From assembly GCF_000813825.1 (NCBI RefSeq), contig NZ_JWTA01000003.1, positions 62,001-126,000 on the forward strand: a stretch of 64,000 nt of DNA, in the 5' to 3' direction. Position 1 is the stretch's first letter; every line of letters starts with the position of its first letter. The translations under genes were made by a program, and so were the position numbers. This stretch comes from Chryseobacterium taiwanense. GTDB lineage: Bacteria; Bacteroidota; Bacteroidia; Flavobacteriales; Weeksellaceae. Positions 26,743-35,426 of this stretch are shown one piece after another. The notes under the pieces are model-generated. The model did not search any database. It was not told the origin of the DNA and was given only the letters and a program-made list of their open reading frames with translations.

Positions 26743-28320
26743 TTATTTCTTTATAATTAATTTTTCAGAAACAATATTTTTTTCTGCATCGTCAATCTGA
26801 AGAATGTACATTCCGTTTGCAAATGGTGAGGTGTCAATAGAAATATTTGTCCCAGAATATTTTTCACTGGAAATTTTTCTTCCTACAGCATCAAAAATAG
26901 TCACTGTACTTTCTTTCGGAAGATGATTGATGTGAACAATATCTTTTGCAGGATTGGGATATATTTGTGGCTTTTCTGGTGTGTTAGTCTCGGTGATTCC
27001 TAATGATTCTTTAGATCCGCTTAGCTTTACAATCCAAAAATCCGACTGACCGTGATTTCCGGTAACGTCTCCGGTATCTGGGTTCGTACTTGAATTTCCT
27101 GCGGCGGCTAAACCTCCATCTGTAGTTGAAATAATGCTCCATGCTGTCTCATGTCCGTCTCCGCCTAAGACTTTATTCCATAACAGATTTCCTGAATTGT
27201 TTAGTTTTACAATCCAAAAGTTTGTACCTGTTGGGAGCCCGGGTTCAACAATTCCGGTATTCGAAGAAATGTATCCTGCTGCGACAAAATTTCCATCCGG
27301 AGTTTGGGCTACAGAATACGCTTGGTCATAGCTAAGGCTGCCCATCGCATTTTGCCACTGCAGATTTCCTGCTGTGTCGAGTTTTATGATCCAAAAATCT
27401 CCTTGTCCGTTGTAAGTACTGTTTCCGATATTTGAAGTCGTTGTACCGGATGCTATATAGCCTCCATCTGAAGTTTGTGCTACGGAATAGGTAATATCGG
27501 TTCCTATACCTCCGAAACGTTTTTCCCAAATAATATTACCTGTAGTCCCCAGCTTTACTATCCAGGAATCTTTTACCCCTAAATAAGTGCCGGAAATATC
27601 TCCGCTGCTTTGAGAGCTGGTTTCTCCAGCGATAATATATCCTCCGTCAGTAGTTTGCTTAATATCATAAGCAAATTCTTCACCAGATCCGCCAAGAGCT
27701 TTTTGCCATTGTAGATTTCCTGAAGCGTCTAATTTTATGACCCAATAATCGTATGTATATGAGCCATGATTTCCAGTGACGTTTCCGCTGTTTGAACTTG
27801 AATGTCCACCTACAATATATCCGCCGTCAGTAGTTTGCTTTACAGAGGTTGCTACGTCCTGATTTTGACCTCCATAGGTTTTCTGCCATTCTATATTTCC
27901 AAGTGCATTCAGTTTTACAATCCAGTAATCTGCATATCCTTGATTCAAGGTGATGTCACCATTAGATGAGGTGGTATATCCTGCAATAACATATCCTCCA
28001 TCTGAGGTGGTACAGATTGAGTTTGCCTGATCATCACCAGATCCGCCAAGGGCTTTTTGCCATTCAAGAGTTCCTGTAGCACTCATTTTTACTACCCAGA
28101 AATCATTATCTCCATGATTCATAGTTGCATTTCCATCAGAAGATTTTGAAAATCCTGTAGTGATGTATCCTCCATCAGGAGTTTGTACAATAGATTTCGC
28201 AATTTCGGAAACAGATCCTCCAAAAGATTTTTGCCACTCAATATTCGGAATGGAAGACTGCGAATGTATAGGGATTCCATAATGGATAAGAATGAATAAG
28301 AAAATAAATTTATATTTCAT
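26743..28320 (-). CDS. Secreted seven-repeat beta-propeller protein with T9SS type A sorting domain
   Basis: A 525-residue exported protein. A signal peptide (about 1-21, ending IHSQS) precedes seven repeats of about 58 residues (about 27-440). Each has the pattern (L/I)xWQKxxGG...TxDGGYxxxGxTxS...DxWIVKL...GN. Seven units suggest one closed seven-bladed propeller. The C-terminal 75 or so residues form a T9SS type A sorting domain (YPNPAKDIVHI to VSEKLIIKK), so it should cross the outer membrane by T9SS and be anchored or released. No catalytic motif is seen. It is a monocistronic unit with its own terminator. Confidence 0.88.
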   Translation of the reverse strand: MKYKFIFLFILIHYGIPIHSQSSIPNIEWQKSFGGSVSEIAKSIVQTPDGGYITTGFSKSSDGNATMNHGDNDFWVVKMSATGTLEWQKALGGSGDDQANSICTTSDGGYVIAGYTTSSNGDITLNQGYADYWIVKLNALGNIEWQKTYGGQNQDVATSVKQTTDGGYIVGGHSSSNSGNVTGNHGSYTYDYWVIKLDASGNLQWQKALGGSGEEFAYDIKQTTDGGYIIAGETSSQSSGDISGTYLGVKDSWIVKLGTTGNIIWEKRFGGIGTDITYSVAQTSDGGYIASGTTTSNIGNSTYNGQGDFWIIKLDTAGNLQWQNAMGSLSYDQAYSVAQTPDGNFVAAGYISSNTGIVEPGLPTGTNFWIVKLNNSGNLLWNKVLGGDGHETAWSIISTTDGGLAAAGNSSTNPDTGDVTGNHGQSDFWIVKLSGSKESLGITETNTPEKPQIYPNPAKDIVHINHLPKESTVTIFDAVGRKISSEKYSGTNISIDTSPFANGMYILQIDDAEKNIVSEKLIIKK

Positions 28321-28403
28321 GGTATTGTAATTTGTGTTGTTGATTATTCAAATATATTAAAATTAATTTGAGAAGTGTAATGGTGAAGATTGGTTTGCAT
28401 AAA

Positions 28404-28431
28404 AAAACTCATGCCTTTCGACATGAGTTTT
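28404..28431 (-). terminator. Intrinsic terminator after dsbD
   Basis: A perfect 10-bp inverted repeat (28404-28413 and 28422-28431) with an 8-base loop and T-tracts, 19 bases beyond the dsbD stop codon. Confidence 0.8.
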
Positions 28432-28449
28432 TACAATATTTTGCAGTTA

Positions 28450-30519
28450 TTATTTATTCTTTTTATAATAGTTTACTCCGCATTCCAAGAATTTTTTGAA
28501 ATCCTCTTTTGGCATATATCCTGAAACCGGTGTATTGATTACTTTTCCGTCTGGAGTTACCAAAACATAGTGTGGTTGAGAGTTGTTATTAAAGTTAACC
28601 TGTTGAAATAAACTCCATCTGTCACCAATCGTTTTTACCTTTTTTACCTGTCCGTCACCCAGATCAATTTTGGTTTTTTGATCTTCAGGAAGTTCTTCTT
28701 TGTCGTCAACATATAAAGAGGCTAAAACCACATCGTTTTGAAGAATAGGTAAAATATCTGCTTCACTCCAAACGAATTCCTCCATTTTTCTACAGTTTTC
28801 ACAACCGTATCCTGTGAAGTCAATTAAGATGGGTTTATCCTCTTTCTTCGCTAATTCTACAGCTGTGAAGAAGTCGTGTTCAGGATGCATTCCCAGAATT
28901 CCATCTTTTTCGTCATGGAAATAACTTACATTTAAAGGAGGTAAAATACCACTTAATAATTGCAATTTAGGACGTTCAGAAGGAATTAATCCCTGAACCA
29001 GATAAATTACAAATCCGAATCCTAAAGCTCCTAATATTTTTCTTGTAATAGAAATTTTTGGCTTTTTATCATCATGTGGGAACTTGATTAATCCAAATAA
29101 ATATAATGCTAAACCTAACGCAATAACAATCCAGATCGCAATGAAAAGTTCTCTTTTTAGTAAGAATGTTTTAGAAACTAAATCTGCTTTTGATAAGAAT
29201 TTTAATGCTAAAGCCAATTCTATAAAACCTAAAACTACTTTCACCGTATTCATCCAGCCTCCAGATTTTGGAAGACTTTGTAATGCTTGAGGAAATAAAG
29301 CTAATAGTCCGAAAATAATTGCCCAAGCCAATCCGAAACCAGCCAATGCAAATGTTAATAACATTGGAACGTTTGCTGAACCGGTTACTGCGCTTCCTAA
29401 TAAACTTCCCAAAATTGGTCCTGTACAAGAGAAAGATACAATTACCAATGTAAGAGCCATAAAGAAAATTCCGATAATTCCTCCGGCTTCTTCCGCTTTT
29501 GAAGATTTGTTGGCAATCGAACTTGGTAATGTAATATCGTAGTATCCGAAGAAACTTCCTGCGAAGAAAATAAATATGATGAAGAAGGCAATATTCAGCC
29601 AAACGCTGGTAGAAATTTCATTGAAAATATTTCCTGCAATTCCATCAATAATATGGAAAGGTACACTTAATAATACAAAAATTAAAAGGATGAAGAACCC
29701 ATAAATTAAGGCATCTCTTTTTCCTTTTGCTTTGTTTTTGCTGCCTTTTGTAAAGAAAGAAACAGTTAAAGGGATCATTGGGAATACACAAGGAGTCAAC
29801 AATGCAATTAACCCACCGATGAATCCTAAGAATAAATACGTCCAATAATTTTCTTTAATTTTTGTAGAACCTGTTCCACAATCCGTTAAAGGTTTTTCAA
29901 AATCAATAGATTCAATTTTTAACTGTTTTGGATCCAGTTTTGAAGTTTCTGTTACCGTAATTTCTCCTTTAGCAGGATTTTCTACAACAGTTTCAATGGC
30001 TTTTACAGAATCTTTCGCTGCTTCTGTTTTTTCTTCAGGAGTAGCTTCTTCCGTCACTCCTTTTGGCGTAACCTGTTTATTGAATTCTAAAGTATTCGGA
30101 GCCAGACAGACTCTGTCGTCGCAGGTTTGATAAGTGATTTCGGCCACCACATCACCTGGTTTTGTTCCGTCTTTTAATTTGAATTTTTGTTTGAATCCTG
30201 CAGAATTAGAATAATAAATGATGGTTCCTCCGAAAGCTTCCGAAAACTCTTCATGTTTTTTTCCTACCTCTGTAAATTTTCCGATCAATTCAATGTTTTT
30301 CCCGGAAACTTTATAATCCGTCGGGATTCCTGTGTCTTCAGGAATATCCTTAGAATAAATATGCCATCCGCTTTCCATGGTAGCGTTCAAAACGGCTTCG
30401 TATTGATTGTTTCCTAAATCGTTGATTGTAAATTTAAACTTTACAGGATTTTTGATTTGTGCATTAATTCCTGTTGCTAAAAATAACAGAATTAATAAAA
30501 ACCAGTTTCTAAATTTCAT
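28450..30519 (-). CDS. dsbD: Thiol:disulfide interchange protein DsbD
   Basis: A 689-residue inner-membrane reductant transporter. A signal peptide (MKFRNWFLLILLFL...) is followed by an N-terminal periplasmic domain with a Cys pair near TCDDRVCLAP. The central DsbD membrane domain of about eight TM helices has the redox cysteines in LTPCVFPMIP and SFSCTGP. The C-terminal thioredoxin-like domain has the active site CENC in GYGCENCRKM. It moves electrons from cytoplasmic thioredoxin to periplasmic oxidised proteins, including cytochrome c maturation targets. I used the ATG at 30519; one at 30531 inside tilS is also possible. It directly follows tilS. Confidence 0.93.
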   Translation of the reverse strand: MKFRNWFLLILLFLATGINAQIKNPVKFKFTINDLGNNQYEAVLNATMESGWHIYSKDIPEDTGIPTDYKVSGKNIELIGKFTEVGKKHEEFSEAFGGTIIYYSNSAGFKQKFKLKDGTKPGDVVAEITYQTCDDRVCLAPNTLEFNKQVTPKGVTEEATPEEKTEAAKDSVKAIETVVENPAKGEITVTETSKLDPKQLKIESIDFEKPLTDCGTGSTKIKENYWTYLFLGFIGGLIALLTPCVFPMIPLTVSFFTKGSKNKAKGKRDALIYGFFILLIFVLLSVPFHIIDGIAGNIFNEISTSVWLNIAFFIIFIFFAGSFFGYYDITLPSSIANKSSKAEEAGGIIGIFFMALTLVIVSFSCTGPILGSLLGSAVTGSANVPMLLTFALAGFGLAWAIIFGLLALFPQALQSLPKSGGWMNTVKVVLGFIELALALKFLSKADLVSKTFLLKRELFIAIWIVIALGLALYLFGLIKFPHDDKKPKISITRKILGALGFGFVIYLVQGLIPSERPKLQLLSGILPPLNVSYFHDEKDGILGMHPEHDFFTAVELAKKEDKPILIDFTGYGCENCRKMEEFVWSEADILPILQNDVVLASLYVDDKEELPEDQKTKIDLGDGQVKKVKTIGDRWSLFQQVNFNNNSQPHYVLVTPDGKVINTPVSGYMPKEDFKKFLECGVNYYKKNK

Positions 30520-30520
30520 C

Positions 30521-31858
30521 TTACTTTTCATTAAAAATTTTGAGAATTGTATTGGTCTTCCCATCCTTTGCATTTCGTCGGTCTTGTCTGAATGGGATTA
30601 CTCCAAGAATAGAATTTTCGCCATCCACCAATACCCAAATTTTTTGCCTCGCTAAAATAGATAATTTTTCGTCCCTAAAAAATTTAGAAACCTTCTTTTT
30701 CCCTGAAAAGCCCGTTGGGAAAAATTCGTCACCATCCTGTTGTCTTCTTAATCGCAGTGGGAACTTGAGTTTTTCAGCATCAAAATTCCATTCGAAACTC
30801 TTATTGATTTCTTCAATGTTTTCAATTGTAGCGTTCAGATCGATTTCAATTTGATTCTTTGTAAAGTCAAATTTTTCAATCAGAAGAATTTCATCTTCCG
30901 GCTTTTTATTAAAACTCAATCTTTCGTCCTTAGTTTTGGGACTTATCATCAAATCATTGTAGTTAACAAGTAACTGATGGTCTTTTGAAAAAAAAGAACT
31001 TCCATTTTCAGCTTTAAAAATTTTAGGAATCTCCTCTGAGGTAAAACCGTATTTTTTTAAAATCTCAAATTTTACAAAATCACTTTGCTGATTGAGTTGG
31101 TCTTTTGATATGATTTTATAGTCATTGTTAAATACTGTAAGATTATTTTCTATTTCCTGAATCTGTGTTTGAACAAAATCTTTAGTCTGATTCAGATAAG
31201 AAGAACTCTTTTTAAAATTGTCTAAAAAATGCTCGTTTGTTTCCAATAATTTGGGAACAATTTCAAGACGGATTTTATTCCGTAAATAATCACTTTTTTT
31301 ATTAGAAAGATCTTCACGGTATTCGATACTGTTCTCTTTTGCAAATTCATAAATTTCCTCTTTCGTAAAGTTTAAAAGAGGACGCAGAATTTTATTTTCA
31401 TTCGAAGGAATTCCACTCAGTCCATTAATTCCGGCTGCTTTGGAAAGATTGATAATAAAAGTTTCCAGTTGGTCATTTAAATGATGAGCCGTAACTAAGA
31501 ATTCTAGGTTTTCCTTTTCTTGAATCTGCTTGAAAAAAGTATATCTTAATTCTCTGGCCCAAAGCTGAATGGAGTTTTCAGGTCGCTGATCTTTCTCCGA
31601 AACCTCATATAAATGAAATTTAATATGATTCTTTTCGCAGAAATCTTGAACTACTTTCTGATCCAGATAAGAATCTTCCTGACGTAGTTTATAATTGATA
31701 TGGGCAATCTGAAATTTGCAGCCCGAATCTCGTAACTCATTAAACAGATACGCCAAAACCATAGAATCAACACCTCCGCTCACGGCCAAAAGATAGGGGT
31801 GGTTTTCAGGAGAGTGAATGAGATTTTCTAATTCTTTTTTTAAGTCTGTCTTTTTCAA
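30521..31858 (-). CDS. tilS: tRNA(Ile)-lysidine synthase
   Basis: A 445-residue N-type ATP pyrophosphatase. The PP-loop SGGVDS is at 27-32, followed by QIAHINYKLR and the HHLNDQLETF signature. TilS adds lysine to C34 of tRNA-Ile(CAU), changing its decoding from AUG to AUA. The C-terminal substrate-binding domain (LRRQQDGDEF...FFRDEKL) is present, so the protein is full-length. It is the first gene of a tilS-dsbD unit. It is divergent from the OmpA-family lipoprotein, 89 bases away, with a promoter box for each direction between them. Confidence 0.95.
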   Translation of the reverse strand: MKKTDLKKELENLIHSPENHPYLLAVSGGVDSMVLAYLFNELRDSGCKFQIAHINYKLRQEDSYLDQKVVQDFCEKNHIKFHLYEVSEKDQRPENSIQLWARELRYTFFKQIQEKENLEFLVTAHHLNDQLETFIINLSKAAGINGLSGIPSNENKILRPLLNFTKEEIYEFAKENSIEYREDLSNKKSDYLRNKIRLEIVPKLLETNEHFLDNFKKSSSYLNQTKDFVQTQIQEIENNLTVFNNDYKIISKDQLNQQSDFVKFEILKKYGFTSEEIPKIFKAENGSSFFSKDHQLLVNYNDLMISPKTKDERLSFNKKPEDEILLIEKFDFTKNQIEIDLNATIENIEEINKSFEWNFDAEKLKFPLRLRRQQDGDEFFPTGFSGKKKVSKFFRDEKLSILARQKIWVLVDGENSILGVIPFRQDRRNAKDGKTNTILKIFNEK

Positions 31859-31884
31859 AATTTACGGTAAGAATTTCTATTAGG

Positions 31885-31892
31885 CAAAGATA
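31885..31892 (-). promoter_or_regulatory. tilS promoter -7 box
   Basis: The minus strand reads TATCTTTG, 27 bases before the tilS ATG. Confidence 0.4.
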
Positions 31893-31917
31893 ATCCTTAT
31901 AATTCAATTCAATTCCC

Positions 31918-31925
31918 TACCTTTG
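31918..31925 (+). promoter_or_regulatory. Promoter -7 box of the OmpA-family lipoprotein gene
   Basis: TACCTTTG, 23 bases before the ATG at 31948. With the tilS box 26 bases away on the other strand, the 89-base gap is a compact divergent promoter region. Confidence 0.4.
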
Positions 31926-31947
31926 GCTGGTCTAAAAATGATTATTT

Positions 31948-32781
31948 ATGAAGATTTTTAAAATTTTAGCAGTTTCTGCAATGGTGTTAGGATTGACATC
32001 TTGCGTTAGTAAAAAACAGTATGAAGCGTTGAGTTCCAATTACAAACAATGTATTGAAAATATTGGAGAAAGACAACGTGAAATTCAGGATTTGAAATCA
32101 CAAAATTCTGCTTTATCAGGTGAAAATAATTTGCTGAAAAGTCAGCACGATGCTTTGAAATCATCTTTGGATGCTTGTTTATCAAACACAGGTAAAAGTT
32201 CTGCAAATATTGATAAATTAGTAGGAGAGATCAATGCTTCTAACTCTTATATCAAACAATTGATTTCTAGTAATGCTAAAAATGACAGTTTAAATTTAGC
32301 ATTGTCGAATAAATTAAAAAGATCATTGGATAATGTAGGTGATGATGATGTACAGGTAAAAGTATTGAAAGGTGTGGTAATGATTTCCCTTTCAGACAAA
32401 ATGTTGTATAAAACAGGAGACTACAATATTCTTCCTGCAGCTCAAGAAGTGTTAGGAAAAGTGGCTAAAGTAATCAATGATTACGATAAATATTCAGTAT
32501 TGATCGAAGGAAATACAGATAATGCACCATTAAGCTCTGCGAACTTGCCAAGAGACAACTGGGATCTTTCTGCATTGAGAGGAACTGCGGTTGCTAAAAT
32601 TCTACAGACTCAATTTGGTGTTGATCCTGCAAGAATTACAGCAGGTGGACGTTCTGAATACAATCCTAAAGCGACGAATATGAGCGTTTCTGGAAGATCA
32701 GAAAACAGAAGAACCGAAATCATCATTATGCCTAAGCTTGATGAATTCATGAAATTAATGGATATTGCTCCAAAGAAATAA
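31948..32781 (+). CDS. OmpA-family peptidoglycan-associated lipoprotein
   Basis: A 277-residue envelope protein. A lipoprotein signal has its Cys at residue 19 (LGLTSC), followed by a helical coiled-coil-like spacer (about 25-130) and a C-terminal OmpA domain (about 140-270) with LIEGNTDNAPL, NWDLSALRGTAVA and GRSENRRTEI. The domain binds diaminopimelate in peptidoglycan and tethers the outer membrane to the wall. The long coiled spacer differs from classical Pal, and no tol genes are adjacent. It is a single-gene unit with its own terminator. Confidence 0.9.
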   Translation: MKIFKILAVSAMVLGLTSCVSKKQYEALSSNYKQCIENIGERQREIQDLKSQNSALSGENNLLKSQHDALKSSLDACLSNTGKSSANIDKLVGEINASNSYIKQLISSNAKNDSLNLALSNKLKRSLDNVGDDDVQVKVLKGVVMISLSDKMLYKTGDYNILPAAQEVLGKVAKVINDYDKYSVLIEGNTDNAPLSSANLPRDNWDLSALRGTAVAKILQTQFGVDPARITAGGRSEYNPKATNMSVSGRSENRRTEIIIMPKLDEFMKLMDIAPKK

Positions 32782-32800
32782 TTAACAATAACATACAATA

Positions 32801-32827
32801 AAAACTCCCGAGATTCTCGGGAGTTTT
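32801..32827 (+). terminator. Intrinsic terminator after the OmpA-family gene
   Basis: Perfect 13-base arms (32801-32813 and 32815-32827) containing CTCCCGAGA/TCTCGGGAG, followed by a T-tract, 20 bases past the stop. Confidence 0.85.
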
Positions 32828-32834
32828 TGTTTTT

Positions 32835-32984
32835 TTAAACTACATCTTCTTTTTTCAATAATGAGATAATTCGTTGTAAAAATGAATTGGATATTTCTGG
32901 TTTAGTTTTTTTTGAGGTATTCATTTTGGTGATGTACCTTTTTGATTCCTTTGTCTTGCTGATTTGATTTTCTCCGGCATTCAT
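32835..32984 (-). CDS. Candidate small protein of 49 residues
   Basis: This frame lies in the 358-base gap between the OmpA-family gene and the O-methyltransferase. It is open on the minus strand from the ATG at 32984 to a TAA at 32835. The product is Lys/Ser-rich, starts MNAGENQISKTKES and ends with an amphipathic segment FLQRIISLLKKEDVV. A TACCTTTG box sits 29 bases upstream. I know of no family, and the composition is only weakly protein-like, so it may be chance. The 3' end runs almost into the terminator of the convergent gene. Confidence 0.3.
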   Translation of the reverse strand: MNAGENQISKTKESKRYITKMNTSKKTKPEISNSFLQRIISLLKKEDVV

Positions 32985-33012
32985 TTTGATTATGTGTTTT
33001 TACCTTCCTTTG

Positions 33013-33020
33013 CAAAGGTA
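33013..33020 (-). promoter_or_regulatory. Possible promoter -7 box of the small ORF
   Basis: The minus strand reads TACCTTTG, 29 bases upstream of the ATG at 32984. The rest of the gap up to 33113 shows no further recognisable element. Confidence 0.25.
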
Positions 33021-33113
33021 TTGTTTCATTCTTCAGAAAAACATCCGTGTTTTTACGGTATTTTACATCGTGTTTTTTACTGTTCTTATGATAAAGGCTA
33101 AATATTTTTTAGT

Positions 33114-33121
33114 TAAATTTG
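33114..33121 (+). promoter_or_regulatory. O-methyltransferase promoter -7 box
   Basis: TAAATTTG, 19 bases before the ATG at 33140. Confidence 0.35.
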
Positions 33122-33139
33122 AATCATTAAAAAAATAAA

Positions 33140-33787
33140 ATGAGTTTTTTTGAAGAGACAAATCCGGAAATGGATAGGTATTTAGAAACGCATGCTTCAT
33201 CTGAATCCGAAATTTTGAGAAAGTTAAGAAGGGAAACCTTTCAGAAAACAACACAACCTCATATGATTTCAGGATATCAGCAAGGAAGATTGCTGACTAT
33301 TATTTCTCAGATGATGCAGCCGAAAAACATTCTTGAAATCGGAACCTTTACGGGATATGCTACCCTTTGTTTAACAACTGGTTTGGCAAAAGACGGGAAG
33401 ATCACAACATTGGATGTGAATGAAGATCTAGCTTATCTGCCTAGAAAATATTTTGCAGAAAGTGAATATTCTGGCCAGATTGATTTTAAACTTCAGGATG
33501 CAAAAGAGTTTTTAAGAGAAACCGATGAGGTTTTCGATCTTGTTTTTATAGATGCCGATAAAGAAAATTATGCAGAATATTTCCGTTTGATAAAACCTAA
33601 AACAAAATCAGGATCTGTAGTGATGTTTGATAATGTGTTGTGGTACGGAAAAGTATTAGAAGAAAATCCTAAGCAAAAATCGACTCAGGTTATTAAAGAG
33701 CTCAATGATTTGGCGGCAAACGATGAAGATTTTGAGAATCTTATTTTACCTTTGCGTGATGGGGTAAATTTACTTCGCAGAAAATAA
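33140..33787 (+). CDS. O-methyltransferase (class I SAM-dependent, COMT-like)
   Basis: A 215-residue enzyme of the catechol/caffeoyl-CoA O-methyltransferase type (methyltransf_3). Visible are the SAM motif LEIGTFTGYAT, metal-binding acidic residues in FIDADKENY, and the FDNVLWYGKV strand typical of the family. It is probably cytoplasmic. The substrate is unknown; in bacteria the group includes small-molecule catechol methylases and tRNA hydroxyuridine methyltransferases (TrmR). It stands alone, with 90 AT-rich bases before the next gene. Confidence 0.88.
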   Translation: MSFFEETNPEMDRYLETHASSESEILRKLRRETFQKTTQPHMISGYQQGRLLTIISQMMQPKNILEIGTFTGYATLCLTTGLAKDGKITTLDVNEDLAYLPRKYFAESEYSGQIDFKLQDAKEFLRETDEVFDLVFIDADKENYAEYFRLIKPKTKSGSVVMFDNVLWYGKVLEENPKQKSTQVIKELNDLAANDEDFENLILPLRDGVNLLRRK

Positions 33788-33877
33788 TTATAAACTATTA
33801 AAAGATTAAACTATTAAAAAATTGGAGAGCGCTAATTTTTTAATTTTTAATTCTTGAATCTTTTAATCAAAATATAA

Positions 33878-34594
33878 ATGGATAAAGGAATTTGTATTGT
33901 TACGGTAGCGCCAGTTCGTGCCGAAGGTTCAGATAAAGCAGAGATTGTTACTGAGATCCTTTTCGGAGAAAGTGCAGATATTTTGGAGGTGAATAAAAAC
34001 TGGACCAAAATAAAAATGCATTACGACGGCTATGAAGGTTGGATGGATACGAAGCAGATCAAGCCTATCTCTGATGAAGACTTTGCAAAAAGAAAGGTAA
34101 CGGTGGTGACGGAAGATTTTTCTTCGGTCTTAATGAATGATGGAAAAACCTTATTGTCAATAGGTTCTGAAGTGGAGTTTCCTGTGGTGGCATCACGTAG
34201 AAGTCATGATATGAGAGAAAGTATTGCACTTACTGCTAAAGAATTCCTTAATGTCCCTTATTTATGGGGAGGTAAAAGCTTTTTTGCAGTAGACTGTTCA
34301 GGGTTTACCCAGCTTGTTTATAAAGTTCATGATATTAAAATACCAAGAGATACTTACCAACAGGCTGAAGTAGGAGAGGCGTTGAGTTTTGTGGAAGAAA
34401 GCAAACCCGGAGATCTTGCCTTCTTTGAAAACCCGGAAGGAAAAATTATTCACGTAGGAATCATGCTCGATGCTCAGAAAATTATTCATGCTTCAGGAAA
34501 AGTGAGAATAGATACTCTGGATTCTACAGGTATTTTCAATAAAGAACTTAATAAACATACCCACAAATTAAGAGTCATAAAAAGTATTCTGTAA
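33878..34594 (+). CDS. NlpC/P60 (C40) cell-wall peptidase
   Basis: A 238-residue protein with N-terminal bacterial SH3-like repeats (about 5-110) and a C-terminal C40 cysteine peptidase (about 115-235). The catalytic triad is visible: C140 in VDCSGFTQLVYK, H192 in IHVGIML and H204 in IIHASGKV. These enzymes cut gamma-D-Glu-diaminopimelate bonds in peptidoglycan stem peptides; the layout resembles the recycling enzyme YkfC. I see no signal peptide, which favours a cytoplasmic recycling role. It leads a four-gene run ending in waaA. Confidence 0.9.
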   Translation: MDKGICIVTVAPVRAEGSDKAEIVTEILFGESADILEVNKNWTKIKMHYDGYEGWMDTKQIKPISDEDFAKRKVTVVTEDFSSVLMNDGKTLLSIGSEVEFPVVASRRSHDMRESIALTAKEFLNVPYLWGGKSFFAVDCSGFTQLVYKVHDIKIPRDTYQQAEVGEALSFVEESKPGDLAFFENPEGKIIHVGIMLDAQKIIHASGKVRIDTLDSTGIFNKELNKHTHKLRVIKSIL

Positions 34595-34612
34595 TGTTAA
34601 AATACATCTGAA

Positions 34613-35080
34613 ATGGAAAATACACTATTTATAATTTTTGATGTTTTCAATTTCGGATTGCTGGTTTTTCTATGGGGATTTACCATAAAACAGTATAAAA
34701 CATTACCACAGACCATTCCTGTTCATTTTGATTTTGACGGAAAAGCGGACGGCTTTGGAAGCAAGAAATACTCTTTCTTAATGCCGGTTTTTGCGACTGC
34801 ATTTTACGTTCTATTTGCTTTTGTGGTGAGAGAGCCGGAATCTGCGAACTATCCTGTAAAAATTACAGCAGAAAATAAAGAGGCACAATTTCTGATCATG
34901 GAAATTTTTATAAGATGGCTTTATATTCTGATTGTAATGATCTTTTTGAATAGTTTAGATTATATGTTCAGATATGCATTTGATGAGAATGTAAAACCAA
35001 GAGTGCCTCTTGCAATGGCGATTTTATCAGTCATCGGTAGTTTAATTGTTACATTTATTTTTACAGGTATTTTCAAATGA
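34613..35080 (+). CDS. DUF1648-domain membrane protein
   Basis: A 155-residue protein with about four TM helices (around 4-25, 57-77, 98-118 and 132-153). The DUF1648 signature (LPQTIPVHFDFDGKADGFGSK) lies between TM1 and TM2. Members are often linked to immunity or stress systems (SdpI-like), but the biochemical role is unknown. Its stop overlaps the start of the next cupin gene in ATGA, so translation is probably coupled. Confidence 0.75.
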   Translation: MENTLFIIFDVFNFGLLVFLWGFTIKQYKTLPQTIPVHFDFDGKADGFGSKKYSFLMPVFATAFYVLFAFVVREPESANYPVKITAENKEAQFLIMEIFIRWLYILIVMIFLNSLDYMFRYAFDENVKPRVPLAMAILSVIGSLIVTFIFTGIFK

Positions 35081-35415
35081 TAAAATCTAAAAACAATTCC
35101 GAGCATTATACTTGGGGAAATAATTGCGATAGCTGGATTCTGAAAGATTCTCATGAGCTTTCCGTGAAACAGGAAATAATGCCTTCGGGAACGGCTGAGA
35201 AACTGCATTTTCATAAAGAAGCACAACAGTTTTTTTATATTTTGAAAGGAGAAGCAGTTTTCTCTATTAATGAGGAAAAGTTTTCTGTAAAAGCGGGGGA
35301 AAGCATTTCGGTCTTGCCAAAATCAAAACATTATATTTCTAATGAATCGAATGAAGATCTGGAGTTTCTAGTCATTTCAAGTCCTTCTACAAATAACGAT
35401 AGAACAGAAATTTAA
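35077..35415 (+). CDS. Small cupin-domain protein
   Basis: A 112-residue single cupin. The first motif is in EKLHFHKEAQQFFYILKGEA (His, His, Gln ligands) and the second is KAGESISVLPKSKHYISN, with the last metal-binding His. Such proteins are metal-dependent isomerases, oxygenases or sensors; no substrate can be read from the sequence. It overlaps the DUF1648 gene by four bases and is followed by waaA after 11 bases. Confidence 0.8.
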   Translation: MIKSKNNSEHYTWGNNCDSWILKDSHELSVKQEIMPSGTAEKLHFHKEAQQFFYILKGEAVFSINEEKFSVKAGESISVLPKSKHYISNESNEDLEFLVISSPSTNNDRTEI

Positions 35416-35426
35416 AATACAATCAA

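Noticed and set aside
33788..33877. Repeat-rich AT gap before the NlpC/P60 gene
   Set aside because: Contains ACTATTAAA and TTTTTAAT-type repeats but no clear element or ORF; treated as spacer.
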